Shown: positions 1 through 9,266, counted from the first letter of the stretch. The stretch: DNA of 64,000 bases from Bacteroidetes bacterium 46-16 (GCA_001897835.1 MKUN01000005.1:87222-151221), one strand, 5' to 3'. A program made the numbers and translations. The notes: generated from the letters alone by a model not told the origin.

Positions 1-412
1 TTTTAGTGTTAATGCTTATCCAGAGGTAAGGAGTCGGTAATAATTCAGTGGCTTTTTCAGGCCACTCTACGAAGCAGTGAACATCTCCCTGCGCCAGGTT
101 ATCTTCCATCCCTGCATTTATGGCCTCTTCTGTGCTTTTTAGCCTGTACCAGTCCATGTGGTATATGGTCTCTTCTGTTCCCTGCCGCGCATCTGTATAG
201 TGGTATTCGTTGACAAGGGCAAAGGTAGGGCTGCTTACATTGTCCTGTACGCCAAGCTGCTCGCAAAGGGCGTGTATGAATGTGGTTTTGCCTGCCCCAA
301 GTTCACCGCTGAATGCCAATACCTTGTAGTTTTTGCAAATCGCCCAAAATTTGTCGGCAGCAGTCTTTATGTCCTCAAGTGAATAAGACAAGTTCAATAT
401 CAGGTCGGCCAT
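1..412 (-). CDS. tsaE: TsaE, tRNA t6A biosynthesis ATPase (3' end off window)
   Basis: TsaE is the P-loop ATPase that works with TsaB and TsaD to make N6-threonylcarbamoyladenosine at position 37 of ANN-decoding tRNAs in the cytoplasm. The reverse strand reads open from an ATG at 412 to the window edge, about 137 codons. It shows the family Walker A GELGAGKTT near residue 40, followed by SSPTFALVNEY, then HMDWYRL and EWPEKA, which match the conserved order in YjeE/TsaE proteins. The family is usually about 150 residues, so only a few C-terminal residues are missing. It is divergent from the metalloprotease pair, with 269 bp between them. The identification is firm; only the last residues and stop are unseen. 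Confidence 0.93.
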   Translation of the reverse strand, partial: MADLILNLSYSLEDIKTAADKFWAICKNYKVLAFSGELGAGKTTFIHALCEQLGVQDNVSSPTFALVNEYHYTDARQGTEETIYHMDWYRLKSTEEAINAGMEDNLAQGDVHCFVEWPEKATELLPTPYLWISINTK

Positions 413-613
413 ATCCGGCAAAATTACTACATTATTACATGAAGTTTTTCTGTAAACAATATCCTTATGCATTGAAATTCACGTCATTTTATAGCATATT
501 CACCAAATTAAATTTTTGCCAAATTTGATTTCTTCTTAACTTACAGTTTCGGATTATTGGCATCCTCACCCTCTGGCCATTAATTTTTTTGGTTTTTGTA
601 ATTAATGCAATAA

Positions 614-622
614 TATGCTTTG
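614..622 (+). promoter_or_regulatory. possible -7 element for the metalloprotease pair
   Basis: TATGCTTTG lies 60 bp before the start at 682 and resembles the Bacteroidota -7 element TAnnTTTG with one extra base. A TTG at 589-591 could serve as the -33 element. The match is imperfect, so this is a weak call. Confidence 0.25.
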
Positions 623-681
623 AGTCATTTTATTGCAGTATTAAAAACGGATTTTAGATCATAGACAAACTATTTTATTAC

Positions 682-3027
682 ATGAAAAAGTTAATTAGTG
701 GCTTAATGGTCCTTACGATCATGCTTATACCCCGTATCGCAGGTGCTTACAATGTTTGGACCCCAATTGACCGGGATCATGTTCCCTCTAAAGGTGATGC
801 AAGACTCCATGCTAAAAATTACATTGTTTACACCCTTGATCAATCATCGTTCCGCGATCTCCTCTTGTCTTCAGGCGATGTGCCCGAAAGCTCGGTTTTA
901 ATTGACCTGCCTTTGCCCGACGGTACTTTCAGGACCTTCAAAGTATGGCAAAAGTCAGTACTGCCTCCTGCATTGGCAGCCAAATATCCTGCGATAAAGA
1001 CATTTACTGCAGTCGCCGCAAATAACCAGGCCGTTACGGCAAAGCTTGACTTCACTGCCTTTGGTTTTCATGCCATGATCTTCGATGGGGAGCATACTGC
1101 TTTCATTGACCCTTATAATAACATCCTCGACGAGAACCTGTATATGTGCCATTATAAGAAGGATGAGACACGGCCTTATGATGAGCGCATGCAGTGCGAA
1201 GTGAAGAACAACGGTGAGAACGAATTGCAGGGCGATCCTATGCCGCTCGATCAAACCGTTTTACCGGCTATCGCAGCCAAGACCATAGGCGGCTTCAACT
1301 TGTTAAAATATCGTTTGGCGCTTTCCTGCTCCAACCAGTATGCAGCAGCGGTTTCTGCGCCTAATGTAGCCACCAAAGCCCTCGTTTTAAGTGCGATGAC
1401 CACCAGTATGAACAGGGTCAACGGGGTCTTCGAACGTGAATTGTCCATTACCATGGAATTTGTTCCTAACGATGATACATTGATATACATCACTGCTGCA
1501 GGCGATCCATTCAATTTTTACAATAACAATGCACTTAGTTTGCTTGGCCTCAACCAAACCATGTGCGACTCGCTTATTGGTAATGCGAATTATGATGTGG
1601 GCCACGTATTCACAACCGGCAGCGGCGGATACTCCGACCTGGGCATTATATGTGAGCCCGGTAGTAAAGCAAAGAGCACTACCGGCAGTGCTACTCCAAC
1701 AGGCGATGGCTTTGATATAGACTACGTAGTGCACGAGATGGGCCACGAGTTTGGTGGCAACCATACATTTAATAATAATCATGATGGCAGTTGCTGCTGT
1801 GGCAATATATGGGCGCCTACAGCTTACGAGCCCGGTAGCGGTTCCACCATCATGGCTTATGCTGGCATTTGCGCACCCGACGATATACAGCCACATAGCG
1901 ATGACTATTTTCACTCTGCGAACATCCTTGAGATATATAATGCTACTATCATAGGTACCACATGTGGCATTCCAATACCGGTCAATAATCATAGCTCCGC
2001 GCTTGCGCCCTTTATGGCATCTTATACTATTCCTTACAAAACACCATTCGAACTGATGTCACCGGGTGCTGTCGATTCGGTTACCACCACTACTACTTAC
2101 TGCTGGGATCAGTGGGACCTGGGAGATATGGGCAAAAGTCTGGATAATACATATTTCAACGGCCCCATCTTCCGTTCTTTTGCTCCTGTTTTGTCCACAG
2201 TACGTGTCTTCCCGCGTATCGATTCGGTTCTAAAAGGTACATTAAGCTATGTGACCACCGAGAACGCAAAGGGTGAAAAAGCTCCCGACACTGCCCGTTC
2301 AATGACCTTCCGCTTAATGCTCCGCTCTATACATTGGGGCAATGGTTGTTTCCAGTTCCCCGATGATAGCATTAATGTCGATGCGGTGAGCACGGGTGCA
2401 GCAGCAAATTATGAAGGTTTCAAGGTTACTTCTCCTTCCACAGCTGTTAACTGGACAGGCGGTACAGGCCAGAGTGTAACATGGAATGTTGTGGGCACCA
2501 ATGCAGCTCCCGTTAGCTGCGATAGCGTTAATGTCTATCTCTCTGTAGATGGTGGGTATAACTGGCCTTACTGGGTGGGCAAGTATCCCAACAATGGCAG
2601 CGCTGCTATCACCGTGCCTAATGTAGCTACTACCTCAGCTGCAAGACTTAAAGTAAAAGGTAACAATAACATCTTCTTCAATGTCAATGGCAGCAACTTC
2701 ACCGTTACGCTCGATCCTTCATTGCCGGTCACAGATCCGAATAACCCCATTAATGAGACCGTACCTAATCTGGCCGTCAATAATATCCTGCAACAGGGAG
2801 ACGATGTTAAAGTATATCCTGTCCCTGCAAACGACATAGTATATGTTGAAGCTCCAGGTGCTGCTGACGTGTCTGTACTGAACAATGTTGGCCAGCGCAT
2901 ATGGAGCGGACAGATGAATAATAAACTGGAGATACCTGTAGGCGGATGGGCCAAAGGGCTTTACTATATGCAACTTGCTTACCATGAGAACGGCAAACGC
3001 ATTGTAAAACCAATTTTAATAAAGTAA
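682..3027 (+). CDS. secreted reprolysin-like zinc metalloprotease with T9SS sorting tail
   Basis: A predicted extracellular zinc endopeptidase of the metzincin (M12B/reprolysin-like) type. Residues 1-22 form a signal peptide ending in AGA. The extended zinc motif HEMGHEFGGNH is at residues 351-361, with His351, His355 and His361 as metal ligands and Glu352 as general base. A Met-turn, STIMAYAG, follows around Met391. The C-terminal part carries Ig-like or fibronectin-like sequence, then a Por secretion tail (from about VYPVPAND to a final ILIK) that marks export by the type IX system. It lies 19 bp upstream of a paralogue and is probably co-transcribed with it. The substrate cannot be predicted; a nutritional or matrix-degrading role is inference. 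Confidence 0.9.
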   Translation: MKKLISGLMVLTIMLIPRIAGAYNVWTPIDRDHVPSKGDARLHAKNYIVYTLDQSSFRDLLLSSGDVPESSVLIDLPLPDGTFRTFKVWQKSVLPPALAAKYPAIKTFTAVAANNQAVTAKLDFTAFGFHAMIFDGEHTAFIDPYNNILDENLYMCHYKKDETRPYDERMQCEVKNNGENELQGDPMPLDQTVLPAIAAKTIGGFNLLKYRLALSCSNQYAAAVSAPNVATKALVLSAMTTSMNRVNGVFERELSITMEFVPNDDTLIYITAAGDPFNFYNNNALSLLGLNQTMCDSLIGNANYDVGHVFTTGSGGYSDLGIICEPGSKAKSTTGSATPTGDGFDIDYVVHEMGHEFGGNHTFNNNHDGSCCCGNIWAPTAYEPGSGSTIMAYAGICAPDDIQPHSDDYFHSANILEIYNATIIGTTCGIPIPVNNHSSALAPFMASYTIPYKTPFELMSPGAVDSVTTTTTYCWDQWDLGDMGKSLDNTYFNGPIFRSFAPVLSTVRVFPRIDSVLKGTLSYVTTENAKGEKAPDTARSMTFRLMLRSIHWGNGCFQFPDDSINVDAVSTGAAANYEGFKVTSPSTAVNWTGGTGQSVTWNVVGTNAAPVSCDSVNVYLSVDGGYNWPYWVGKYPNNGSAAITVPNVATTSAARLKVKGNNNIFFNVNGSNFTVTLDPSLPVTDPNNPINETVPNLAVNNILQQGDDVKVYPVPANDIVYVEAPGAADVSVLNNVGQRIWSGQMNNKLEIPVGGWAKGLYYMQLAYHENGKRIVKPILIK

Positions 3028-3046
3028 CGATCTGAATCGTACAGCA

Positions 3047-5323
3047 ATGAGAAAAACATCGATATGCATGCTCCTGTTATGGGCATGCTCCTCATCCATT
3101 ACAGCCAAAGCATTCAACAGTATCTGGCAGGAACTTGATATCCGTCATGTGCCCACCAAAGGTGAGCAGTTAGTGCACCCGGTAGCTTACCGTGTCTTCT
3201 CGCTCAATAATGAGTACATGAAGAACTATTTATTCAGCCTGCCTGATGAAAAAGCATCGGCCGGGATCATTGAACTGCCGGGGCCTGATGGCAATTTTGA
3301 GCGCTTTGCAATATGGCAGTACCACATGATGGAGCCGGGTTTGGAAAAGAGGCATCCCGATGTACGCACATTTACGGCATATGCGCTAAGTGACCCCCGC
3401 GTTACCGCAAAGATCGATTTTTCAAATACAGGTTTTCATGCCATGATCTATAATGGGCGCAATACCTACTTCCTCGATCCATACAGCAGGGAGAACGACG
3501 GAAACTACATTTGCTATTATAAGCGCGATCATTTTGTTCCCCTTGGCCAGGGTATGATATGCAGGCTGGAGGATGATAATAATGAGTTGACGAACGATGA
3601 ATTGATGCATTTCAACAACGATGGTCTTCCCAATTTGCAATACAGGACTACAAACGGCTATGTGCTGCGCAATTACAGGCTGGCGCTCGCCTGTACGGGC
3701 GAATATGCAGTTGCCGTAGCTGGCCCAAGCCCAACAGCAGGCACGGTATTGCCCTATATGATTACTTCGGTCAATAGGGTCAACGGAGTTTATGAAACGG
3801 AACTATCTATAACGATGACGCTTATTGCCAATGAAGATACCCTGATATTTCTTAATGGTGCCAGCGATCCTTACAGCAATAATAATGGCGGTACTATGTT
3901 GGGCCAAAACCAAACGACTTGTAATAATCGTATCGGTAGTGCTAATTATGATATCGGGCATGTGTTTAGTACCGGCGGTGGTGGCATCGCTCAACTAGGC
4001 TGTGTATGCAAAAGCAGTAAAGCCAAAGGAGTTACAGGCTCTCCCAGCCCTATTGGCGATGCTTTCGACATAGATTATGTAGCTCATGAAATGGGCCACC
4101 AGTTTGGCGCTAATCATACTTTTAATAACGATGTAAATGGCAGTTGTAATGGTCCCGCAAATCCGGGTACAGCATACGAGCCCTCAGGCGGTACAACCAT
4201 AATGGCTTATGCAGGTATTTGTCCTCCTGATGATATCCAGCAGCATAGTGATGCATATTTTCACGCCATTAGTTTAAAGGAAATATCGGCATATATAGTT
4301 TCAACCGGTACGGTTGATAACTGCCCCACAAAAACAAATACCAATAACAAACCTGTGGGTATTGCCAATTTTACGGCGTCATATACGATACCCTACAAAA
4401 CACCTTTTGAGTTAACAGCTCCGGTCGCGGTCGATTCTGTTGCGGATACACTCACTACATATTGTTGGGAAGAATGGAACCTGGGTGATTTCGGGTCTCC
4501 TTTTGCCAGCACATATTTTGCCGGGCCTATATTCCGTTCTTTCACTCCCGATACTAACCGTACACGTGTGTTCCCTACGATGAGTAAAGTGCTCGCGGGT
4601 GTCCTGAGTTACACAGGTGAAAAAGCCCCGGATACAGCAAGGTACCTCACCTTTATCAATACTATTCGTGCAATTTACCAGGGCACGGGGGCCTTGCTGA
4701 TACCCGATGATAGCATACACCTCGATGCAGTAAGTACAGGTGCAGCAAACAATTACCAGGGCTTCAAAGTTACCAGCCCATCTACGGCAGTTACCTGGGC
4801 CGGCCAGTCCTCACAAACCCTTACATGGAATGTGGTGGGTACGAACACAGCACCCGTTAGCTGCGATAGTGTTGATATTTATCTCTCTGTGGACGGTGGC
4901 TATACATGGCCAACACTTTTGGGCAGGTTTGTAAATAATGGTACCGCATCCATAACGCTTCCCAACCCGGCAACGACCGTAACTACAGCACGCCTCAAGG
5001 TAAAAGGTGCCGGTAATGTGTTTTTCAATGTGAACGGGCATAATTTCACCATCTCGCATACTACCTCAGTGCAGCAGGTGGCTTTAAGCGATGATATTAA
5101 TGTATACCCGGTTCCGTCTGCTGATGTGGTGCATGTGAGTACCGCATTCCCCGGCACACTGCAATTAAAAGCATCCAATACACTCGGCCAGCTTCTTTTG
5201 ACCGGGGAGATGAAAGGGAGCATGGATATTAATGTGTCCTCTTGGGCAAAAGGCATATACTATTTACAGTTTGTCGATAAGGCGAGCGGGCTATGTACTG
5301 TTAAACAACTCGTGGTGAAATAA
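3047..5323 (+). CDS. secreted reprolysin-like zinc metalloprotease with T9SS sorting tail (paralogue)
   Basis: The second copy of the preceding gene, similar along its whole length and with the same domain order. An N-terminal signal peptide is followed by the propeptide-like region, the zinc motif HEMGHQFGANH at residues 347-357, and a Met-turn TTIMAYAG around Met386. The C-terminal Ig-like region includes the GGYTWP motif also seen in the neighbour. The T9SS tail starts at VYPVPSAD and ends VKQLVVK. Cysteine content differs in the loop after the zinc site: the first copy has a CCC run that is missing here. That suggests different disulphides or specificity. A strong bidirectional terminator follows. 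The copies look like an old tandem duplication, since identity is only moderate. Confidence 0.9.
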   Translation: MRKTSICMLLLWACSSSITAKAFNSIWQELDIRHVPTKGEQLVHPVAYRVFSLNNEYMKNYLFSLPDEKASAGIIELPGPDGNFERFAIWQYHMMEPGLEKRHPDVRTFTAYALSDPRVTAKIDFSNTGFHAMIYNGRNTYFLDPYSRENDGNYICYYKRDHFVPLGQGMICRLEDDNNELTNDELMHFNNDGLPNLQYRTTNGYVLRNYRLALACTGEYAVAVAGPSPTAGTVLPYMITSVNRVNGVYETELSITMTLIANEDTLIFLNGASDPYSNNNGGTMLGQNQTTCNNRIGSANYDIGHVFSTGGGGIAQLGCVCKSSKAKGVTGSPSPIGDAFDIDYVAHEMGHQFGANHTFNNDVNGSCNGPANPGTAYEPSGGTTIMAYAGICPPDDIQQHSDAYFHAISLKEISAYIVSTGTVDNCPTKTNTNNKPVGIANFTASYTIPYKTPFELTAPVAVDSVADTLTTYCWEEWNLGDFGSPFASTYFAGPIFRSFTPDTNRTRVFPTMSKVLAGVLSYTGEKAPDTARYLTFINTIRAIYQGTGALLIPDDSIHLDAVSTGAANNYQGFKVTSPSTAVTWAGQSSQTLTWNVVGTNTAPVSCDSVDIYLSVDGGYTWPTLLGRFVNNGTASITLPNPATTVTTARLKVKGAGNVFFNVNGHNFTISHTTSVQQVALSDDINVYPVPSADVVHVSTAFPGTLQLKASNTLGQLLLTGEMKGSMDINVSSWAKGIYYLQFVDKASGLCTVKQLVVK

Positions 5324-5344
5324 ATAAGATATCAGCAACAAGCT

Positions 5345-5383
5345 AAAAGCGAAGGCGGAACTTTTGTTCCGCCTTCGCTTTTT
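5345..5383. terminator. bidirectional intrinsic terminator
   Basis: A perfect 13-bp stem (5349-5361 with 5366-5378) and TTTT loop is flanked by an A-run on the left and TTTTT on the right. It can therefore stop both the rightward metalloprotease transcript and the leftward ketosynthase transcript. It lies exactly between the two convergent genes. Confidence 0.9.
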
Positions 5384-5401
5384 ATGAAAACATCTTTTAT
5401 C

Positions 5402-6541
5402 TCATGATTCAGTTGGTCTGCCCCATACGGCTACCGCGTTACATCCCCCAAAGCCCGATGCAGTTTTTAATACATGGTTTATTTCTGTTGCCTGCATTTC
5501 CGTAGTTACATTCAGGGGTTCAGATACGCCGCTCGATGCATAGCCCGGCGATGGTATCAGCAATTGTCGCCCTATCGCTTCTATAGATATAGCACTTTCC
5601 ATAACACCCGCAGCACCAAGCGTGTGCCCTGTATATCCCTTAAAGCTATGTACGGGGCTATTCGTCAGCCCGCTGAGGCCAAATGCTTTTGCTTCCATCT
5701 CATCATTATATACTGTTGCAGTGCCGTGAGCAGATATCATGTCTATATCCCCGGCTTCAAGGCCGGCTGCTGCCATGGCTCTTTTTATAGTCATAGCCAG
5801 TTCTTCACCTGTTCTCGATGGGCCTGAAATATGGTTGGCATCATTTGATGTCGCTGCCGATAACAACCTCGCCATAGGCCTTTGTTGTGGTTCCGATGTC
5901 AGTACGATCGTCGCAGCGGCTTCACCAAGGGTAATACCCTTCCTGTCTGCGTCAAATGGCCGGCAGGCTTCCTTCGATATTGCATGGAATGATTGAAAAC
6001 CGCTCAGCACAAACCGGCTGAACCGATCACAGCCGGTAACGATCACGTTCTTATATCGCCCGCTTTGTAGCAGCCGCAGGGCATAATCCAGGGCTATTAC
6101 CCCCGATACACAGGCATGCGATATCACTATAGGTGTAGCCTGTAGTCCAAGCGCCTTTGAAATGAGGCCTGCACTATGGCTGAGTAATAGTTTTTCATCA
6201 GCCTCCTGTCCCAGCAATTCTATATTGCCCTTGGTTGTCGAAAGGATGAAAATGGTCTCTGCTGCTTTTAGATCTCCCTCGTAATTGCTTAGCGCATCTT
6301 TGGCCGAGTAAAATGCCAGTCTTTCAAATGGAGATAATGATGCGTTTTCTTTTGTCTGTTCGTAGATCATCTGCCAGTGGTCAGGGCCCGGCTTTGAGGC
6401 CATGAAGGGGGTATTGCTGAGCGATGCATCTTCATATTGTCTTATACCTGTTCTCCCGGCAGCTACCGCACTCCAGTTGGCAGCGGTAGTAATACCCAGT
6501 GCCGATACTATATTGCTTGCTACGGCATATGCCTTATTCAT
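5402..6541 (-). CDS. beta-ketoacyl-ACP synthase (FabF/KAS-like)
   Basis: A condensing enzyme that extends an acyl chain on an acyl carrier protein by decarboxylative Claisen condensation. The Cys-His-His catalytic triad is visible: Cys144 in HACVSG, His272 in SAHGTAT and His306 in GYTGHTLGAAG. The length, about 379 residues, is slightly short for FabF (about 410). The ATG at 6541 is chosen because it overlaps the thioesterase stop in an ATGA junction; an in-frame ATG at 6556 is an alternative. It is the last gene of a six-gene leftward operon beginning with an acyl carrier protein at 9195. In context it is more likely a secondary-metabolism or specialised-lipid ketosynthase, as in aryl-polyene and flexirubin clusters, than the housekeeping FabF. 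Confidence 0.85.
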   Translation of the reverse strand: MNKAYAVASNIVSALGITTAANWSAVAAGRTGIRQYEDASLSNTPFMASKPGPDHWQMIYEQTKENASLSPFERLAFYSAKDALSNYEGDLKAAETIFILSTTKGNIELLGQEADEKLLLSHSAGLISKALGLQATPIVISHACVSGVIALDYALRLLQSGRYKNVIVTGCDRFSRFVLSGFQSFHAISKEACRPFDADRKGITLGEAAATIVLTSEPQQRPMARLLSAATSNDANHISGPSRTGEELAMTIKRAMAAAGLEAGDIDMISAHGTATVYNDEMEAKAFGLSGLTNSPVHSFKGYTGHTLGAAGVMESAISIEAIGRQLLIPSPGYASSGVSEPLNVTTEMQATEINHVLKTASGFGGCNAVAVWGRPTES

Positions 6542-6966
6542 TGATCGTTCAGCCATTTCCTTTTCCAGTCGGTCATAAATTGGGGTAGGGTGAGCATCAG
6601 TTCCATATTCTCTTTGTGCATGAATACTTGTACTGAGCTGCCCTTTGCTATTATTTCATTGGTATTGATGTCATAGAGAGTGTAATTGAACAGCAGCTTT
6701 GCGGCATGGCTGTCCTGGTAGGTTGTTTCCAGCCTCACCCAGTTGCTGTAGCGCAGTATCCGTTTGTATTCACATTTTATATCCACTATCGGCACTATGA
6801 TATTTTCCCGGTACAGGTCCAGGTAGCGAAGGCCGTATGCTTTACCAAAAGCTTCTCTGCCGTCTTCGAAGTAGCGTATGTAATGCCCGTGCCATACAAT
6901 ACCCAGTGGGTCTGCCTCGCTGAATTTTACTTCCAGTTCTGTGCTATGCGTCAGTGTTTTGTTCAA
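6538..6966 (-). CDS. acyl-CoA/acyl-ACP thioesterase, 4HBT hotdog family
   Basis: A small single-hotdog thioesterase that would hydrolyse an acyl-CoA or acyl-ACP thioester. The 4HBT signature is at residues 16-30: catalytic-type Asp19 in EADPLGIVWHGHY, followed by YFEDGREAF. At about 142 residues it has normal length. The start appears to be TTG at 6966: an in-frame stop lies just upstream and no ATG precedes the conserved core. It overlaps the ketosynthase by 4 bp. Within this operon it probably releases or edits the acyl product, which is inference. Confidence 0.82.
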   Translation of the reverse strand: MNKTLTHSTELEVKFSEADPLGIVWHGHYIRYFEDGREAFGKAYGLRYLDLYRENIIVPIVDIKCEYKRILRYSNWVRLETTYQDSHAAKLLFNYTLYDINTNEIIAKGSSVQVFMHKENMELMLTLPQFMTDWKRKWLNDQ

Positions 6967-6999
6967 TGCCGGTAATTGGTTTTATACGTTCATTGCGGA

Positions 7000-7632
7000 T
7001 TATTTCCATTTCTTCAGGTCCTTGTCGATATCCTTGAGCGCATTATTAAATGTTTTTGCCCAGTAGTTGCGGAAACCGAAACCGCCGCTTTTTTCAGTTA
7101 GCCGTTTTGTAAACAGCACGGTCTTTTTATTCATGTCCACAAAGGTCACCCACATTGCAGCTTCTTCTTTCCCTTTACTCATTGATTCTACGAAGAATAA
7201 CATACCGATACCCTTATTGCCCTGGAAGTCATATTTCTTTACCAGCCCGTCTATCTGTTGTTCTGTTACGTGGCTGTACGCATTGGGATCATCTGTAAAG
7301 AAGTTGGGCTTTTTTATACTGTTATTGGCTTTTTCAGTCACGCTGAGGGCATATTTTACTTCGCTCCTGTTTATTGCCTTGGCCACATCATATCTTTTTT
7401 GCTCCTTCACGAACAGCTCATTCCAGCCGGGAAAATATTTATCGCGCATGTTCGCATCACTTATCTCACCTACATCTTTCCATTGTGCTGCGTCTCCTAT
7501 GAATTTGAGCTGGGTGAAATCAAGCCCCAGCCAGGTAACATCTGTGCCGGAATTAAAGATGTCTTCTTTGCTTTGTGCCCATGTTAGTGCACAAAATGCA
7601 ACTGCGATCGCCGAAAGAATGAGCTTTTTCAT
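7000..7632 (-). CDS. secreted protein of unknown function in the acyl operon
   Basis: A 210-residue protein with a clear signal peptide (residues 1-19, ending TWAQ), so probably periplasmic. The mature part begins with VTWLGLDF followed by KFIGD, a pattern I associate with uncharacterised Bacteroidota proteins. The C-terminal half contains alternating beta segments (GMLFFVESM, AAMWVTFVDM, VLFTKRL) and ends in a basic helix. No catalytic motif is evident. It sits between the dehydratase and the thioesterase, where an outer-membrane carrier or chaperone for a lipid product would fit, but that is a guess from position only. Confidence 0.7.
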   Translation of the reverse strand: MKKLILSAIAVAFCALTWAQSKEDIFNSGTDVTWLGLDFTQLKFIGDAAQWKDVGEISDANMRDKYFPGWNELFVKEQKRYDVAKAINRSEVKYALSVTEKANNSIKKPNFFTDDPNAYSHVTEQQIDGLVKKYDFQGNKGIGMLFFVESMSKGKEEAAMWVTFVDMNKKTVLFTKRLTEKSGGFGFRNYWAKTFNNALKDIDKDLKKWK

Positions 7633-7647
7633 GTAATTGGTTTTTAT

Positions 7648-8061
7648 TTATTGCTGTAAAAATATTTTCAATTCACAACTTGCTATTTCACGCCCTTCCT
7701 TCAGTATCCTCCCCTGCACTATATGGGCATTCATCACCTGGTGGATAAAGCTTATTTCGGTGGTGATGGTATCTCCCGTTTGGGGCAGTTCATGGATCAC
7801 CAGGTTTTTCACAGCACCTATATAGCCTACAGGTGCCGCTTGCCCGTTTTGCCTGGCCTTGTAGCCTGTGCCCGCAGCTGCGGTTTGCGCCATATTTTCT
7901 ACCAGCCCCGGTTCGGTAAACCGCCCATTGTCTACAAACAGGTGACCTTCGCGCACGGTAAAGATAGTTTGGGATACAGTATCATCAGCCTTCGTCACTT
8001 CGTCTATCATCACAAAGGGGGCTGCCTGGGGTATATATTGCATTGCTTTCGTTTCGGTCAT
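7648..8061 (-). CDS. 3-hydroxyacyl-ACP dehydratase-like hotdog protein
   Basis: A single-hotdog protein of the FabZ/ApeI-like group, expected to dehydrate 3-hydroxyacyl-ACP to the enoyl form. The opening IPQAAPFVMIDEV is characteristic, and GHLFVDNG with FTEPGLVENMAQTAA corresponds to the FabZ segment carrying the active-site His and Glu/Asp. The ATG at 8061 overlaps the acyltransferase stop as ATGA and is preferred over a TTG nine bases upstream. It is the natural partner of the ketosynthase and acyl carrier protein in this operon. No ketoreductase is encoded nearby, so that step would have to come from elsewhere in the genome. Confidence 0.8.
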   Translation of the reverse strand: MTETKAMQYIPQAAPFVMIDEVTKADDTVSQTIFTVREGHLFVDNGRFTEPGLVENMAQTAAAGTGYKARQNGQAAPVGYIGAVKNLVIHELPQTGDTITTEISFIHQVMNAHIVQGRILKEGREIASCELKIFLQQ

Positions 8062-8936
8062 GCTTTCCAAAAGTCGTAATAATTAAACCACTGTTCGGGA
8101 TATTGCTTCAGCCTTTGCTCCAGCAGTTGCACATAATCGTCCAGCATAGCTTCCATGCCTGTAGTGCCTCTCCCTTCATATGTTTTACCGGGCTCTGAAT
8201 AAAAATGGTACTGAAAATTACTTTCTTTAAAGGCAAAAACAAAACAAACAGGTGCCCTTAATTTAGAGGCAAGTATGAACGGGCCTGCGGGGAAATTCGC
8301 CTGCTCCCCAAGCAATTCATGCTGCATGATACGGTTGCCGGGCCTGAAACGGTCTGCATGTAGGCAGATCAGTTCATTACGGTTTAGCGCTGCCGACATT
8401 TCATATATATGCGACATGTCTTCTTTGATGAAAATGATATTAAAGGAGCGTTTTTCATCAAACTGTTCCATATAATTCTTTATCTGTTCCCCTTCACCGT
8501 CATACATCACAATGTTGATAGTAGTGTCCAGCTCGTCCAGCATATGCCCCGCCACTTCCCAGTTCCCCATATGGGCGCTTATGAGTATGCAACCCTTGCC
8601 GGCTTTTACCACATCCTGTATATTATGGAAGCCTGTATTGGTAAAACGAAGCGGGCTTTTTATTCCCGATAGCACCACTATCTTATCTATGATCGTTTGC
8701 CCGAAGATGAGCAGGTTTTTTTTAATGAGTTTGCCTGCTTCAGCCTTGCTGTAGCCCATGCGTTGCATATACAGGTAGCGCAGCGGCCGGGTAGCGCTTT
8801 TTACAAATAAGCGGTAGTATAGCGTTACAAAATACAGTAGGCCATAAGCAGCTTTGAGGCCGCCATAGCGCAGTAGCCAGACGAATATCCGGTATCCTAA
8901 AGTTGTACCACGGGAGCGTCCTTCCCATGAAGGCAT
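8058..8936 (-). CDS. LpxL/HtrB-like lysophospholipid or lipid A acyltransferase
   Basis: A membrane-associated acyltransferase of the lauroyl/myristoyl (LpxL/HtrB) superfamily. One hydrophobic N-terminal segment (about residues 14-45) anchors it. The HxxxxE catalytic motif is His122-Glu127 in SAHMGNWE. Downstream NELICLHADRFRPGN and FPAGPFILASKL match conserved blocks of the family. The length of 292 residues is typical. Homologues appear in aryl-polyene and flexirubin clusters, where they attach the polyene acyl chain to a membrane lipid. The gene follows the acyl carrier protein after 1 bp and overlaps the dehydratase by 4 bp, so tight co-translation is likely. Confidence 0.85.
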   Translation of the reverse strand: MPSWEGRSRGTTLGYRIFVWLLRYGGLKAAYGLLYFVTLYYRLFVKSATRPLRYLYMQRMGYSKAEAGKLIKKNLLIFGQTIIDKIVVLSGIKSPLRFTNTGFHNIQDVVKAGKGCILISAHMGNWEVAGHMLDELDTTINIVMYDGEGEQIKNYMEQFDEKRSFNIIFIKEDMSHIYEMSAALNRNELICLHADRFRPGNRIMQHELLGEQANFPAGPFILASKLRAPVCFVFAFKESNFQYHFYSEPGKTYEGRGTTGMEAMLDDYVQLLEQRLKQYPEQWFNYYDFWKA

Positions 8937-8937
8937 A

Positions 8938-9195
8938 TCAGGCGTTGATTTGTGCCTGCAGGCGGTTCGATACGTAATCGTAGAGGTCCTGTATGGTATG
9001 CATCTGCTGGAAGTCCTCAGGCTTTACTTTAAAGCCAAAGTTTTGTTCTATGACAACCACCAGGTCTATATAATCCAGGCTGTCCAGGTCCAAAGTTTCC
9101 TTCAGGTCTGCTTCCGGTTTTATGGCGTCGGCATCCACTTCAAAATCTTCCACCATAAAATCGGTAATACGGCTGATTATTTCTTGTTGATCCAT
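8938..9195 (-). CDS. acyl carrier protein
   Basis: A small acidic carrier protein, first gene of the acyl operon. Ser39 in the motif DLDSLDYIDLV is the 4'-phosphopantetheine attachment site, and the following VIEQNFGFKV corresponds to helix III of ACPs. The ATG at 9195 gives about 85 residues; a GTG six bases upstream is possible but less likely. It differs from a housekeeping AcpP (usually DSLDTVELVM) in having YIDLVVVIE. That, and its genetic setting, suggest a dedicated carrier for the ketosynthase, dehydratase and acyltransferase encoded downstream. Confidence 0.9.
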   Translation of the reverse strand: MDQQEIISRITDFMVEDFEVDADAIKPEADLKETLDLDSLDYIDLVVVIEQNFGFKVKPEDFQQMHTIQDLYDYVSNRLQAQINA

Positions 9196-9266
9196 AAACA
9201 CTTATCAAGTAGGGGTGAGCCTTTTAAAAAATAGGCTGTGAACGTTTATATTAATATTCTTTCCTT

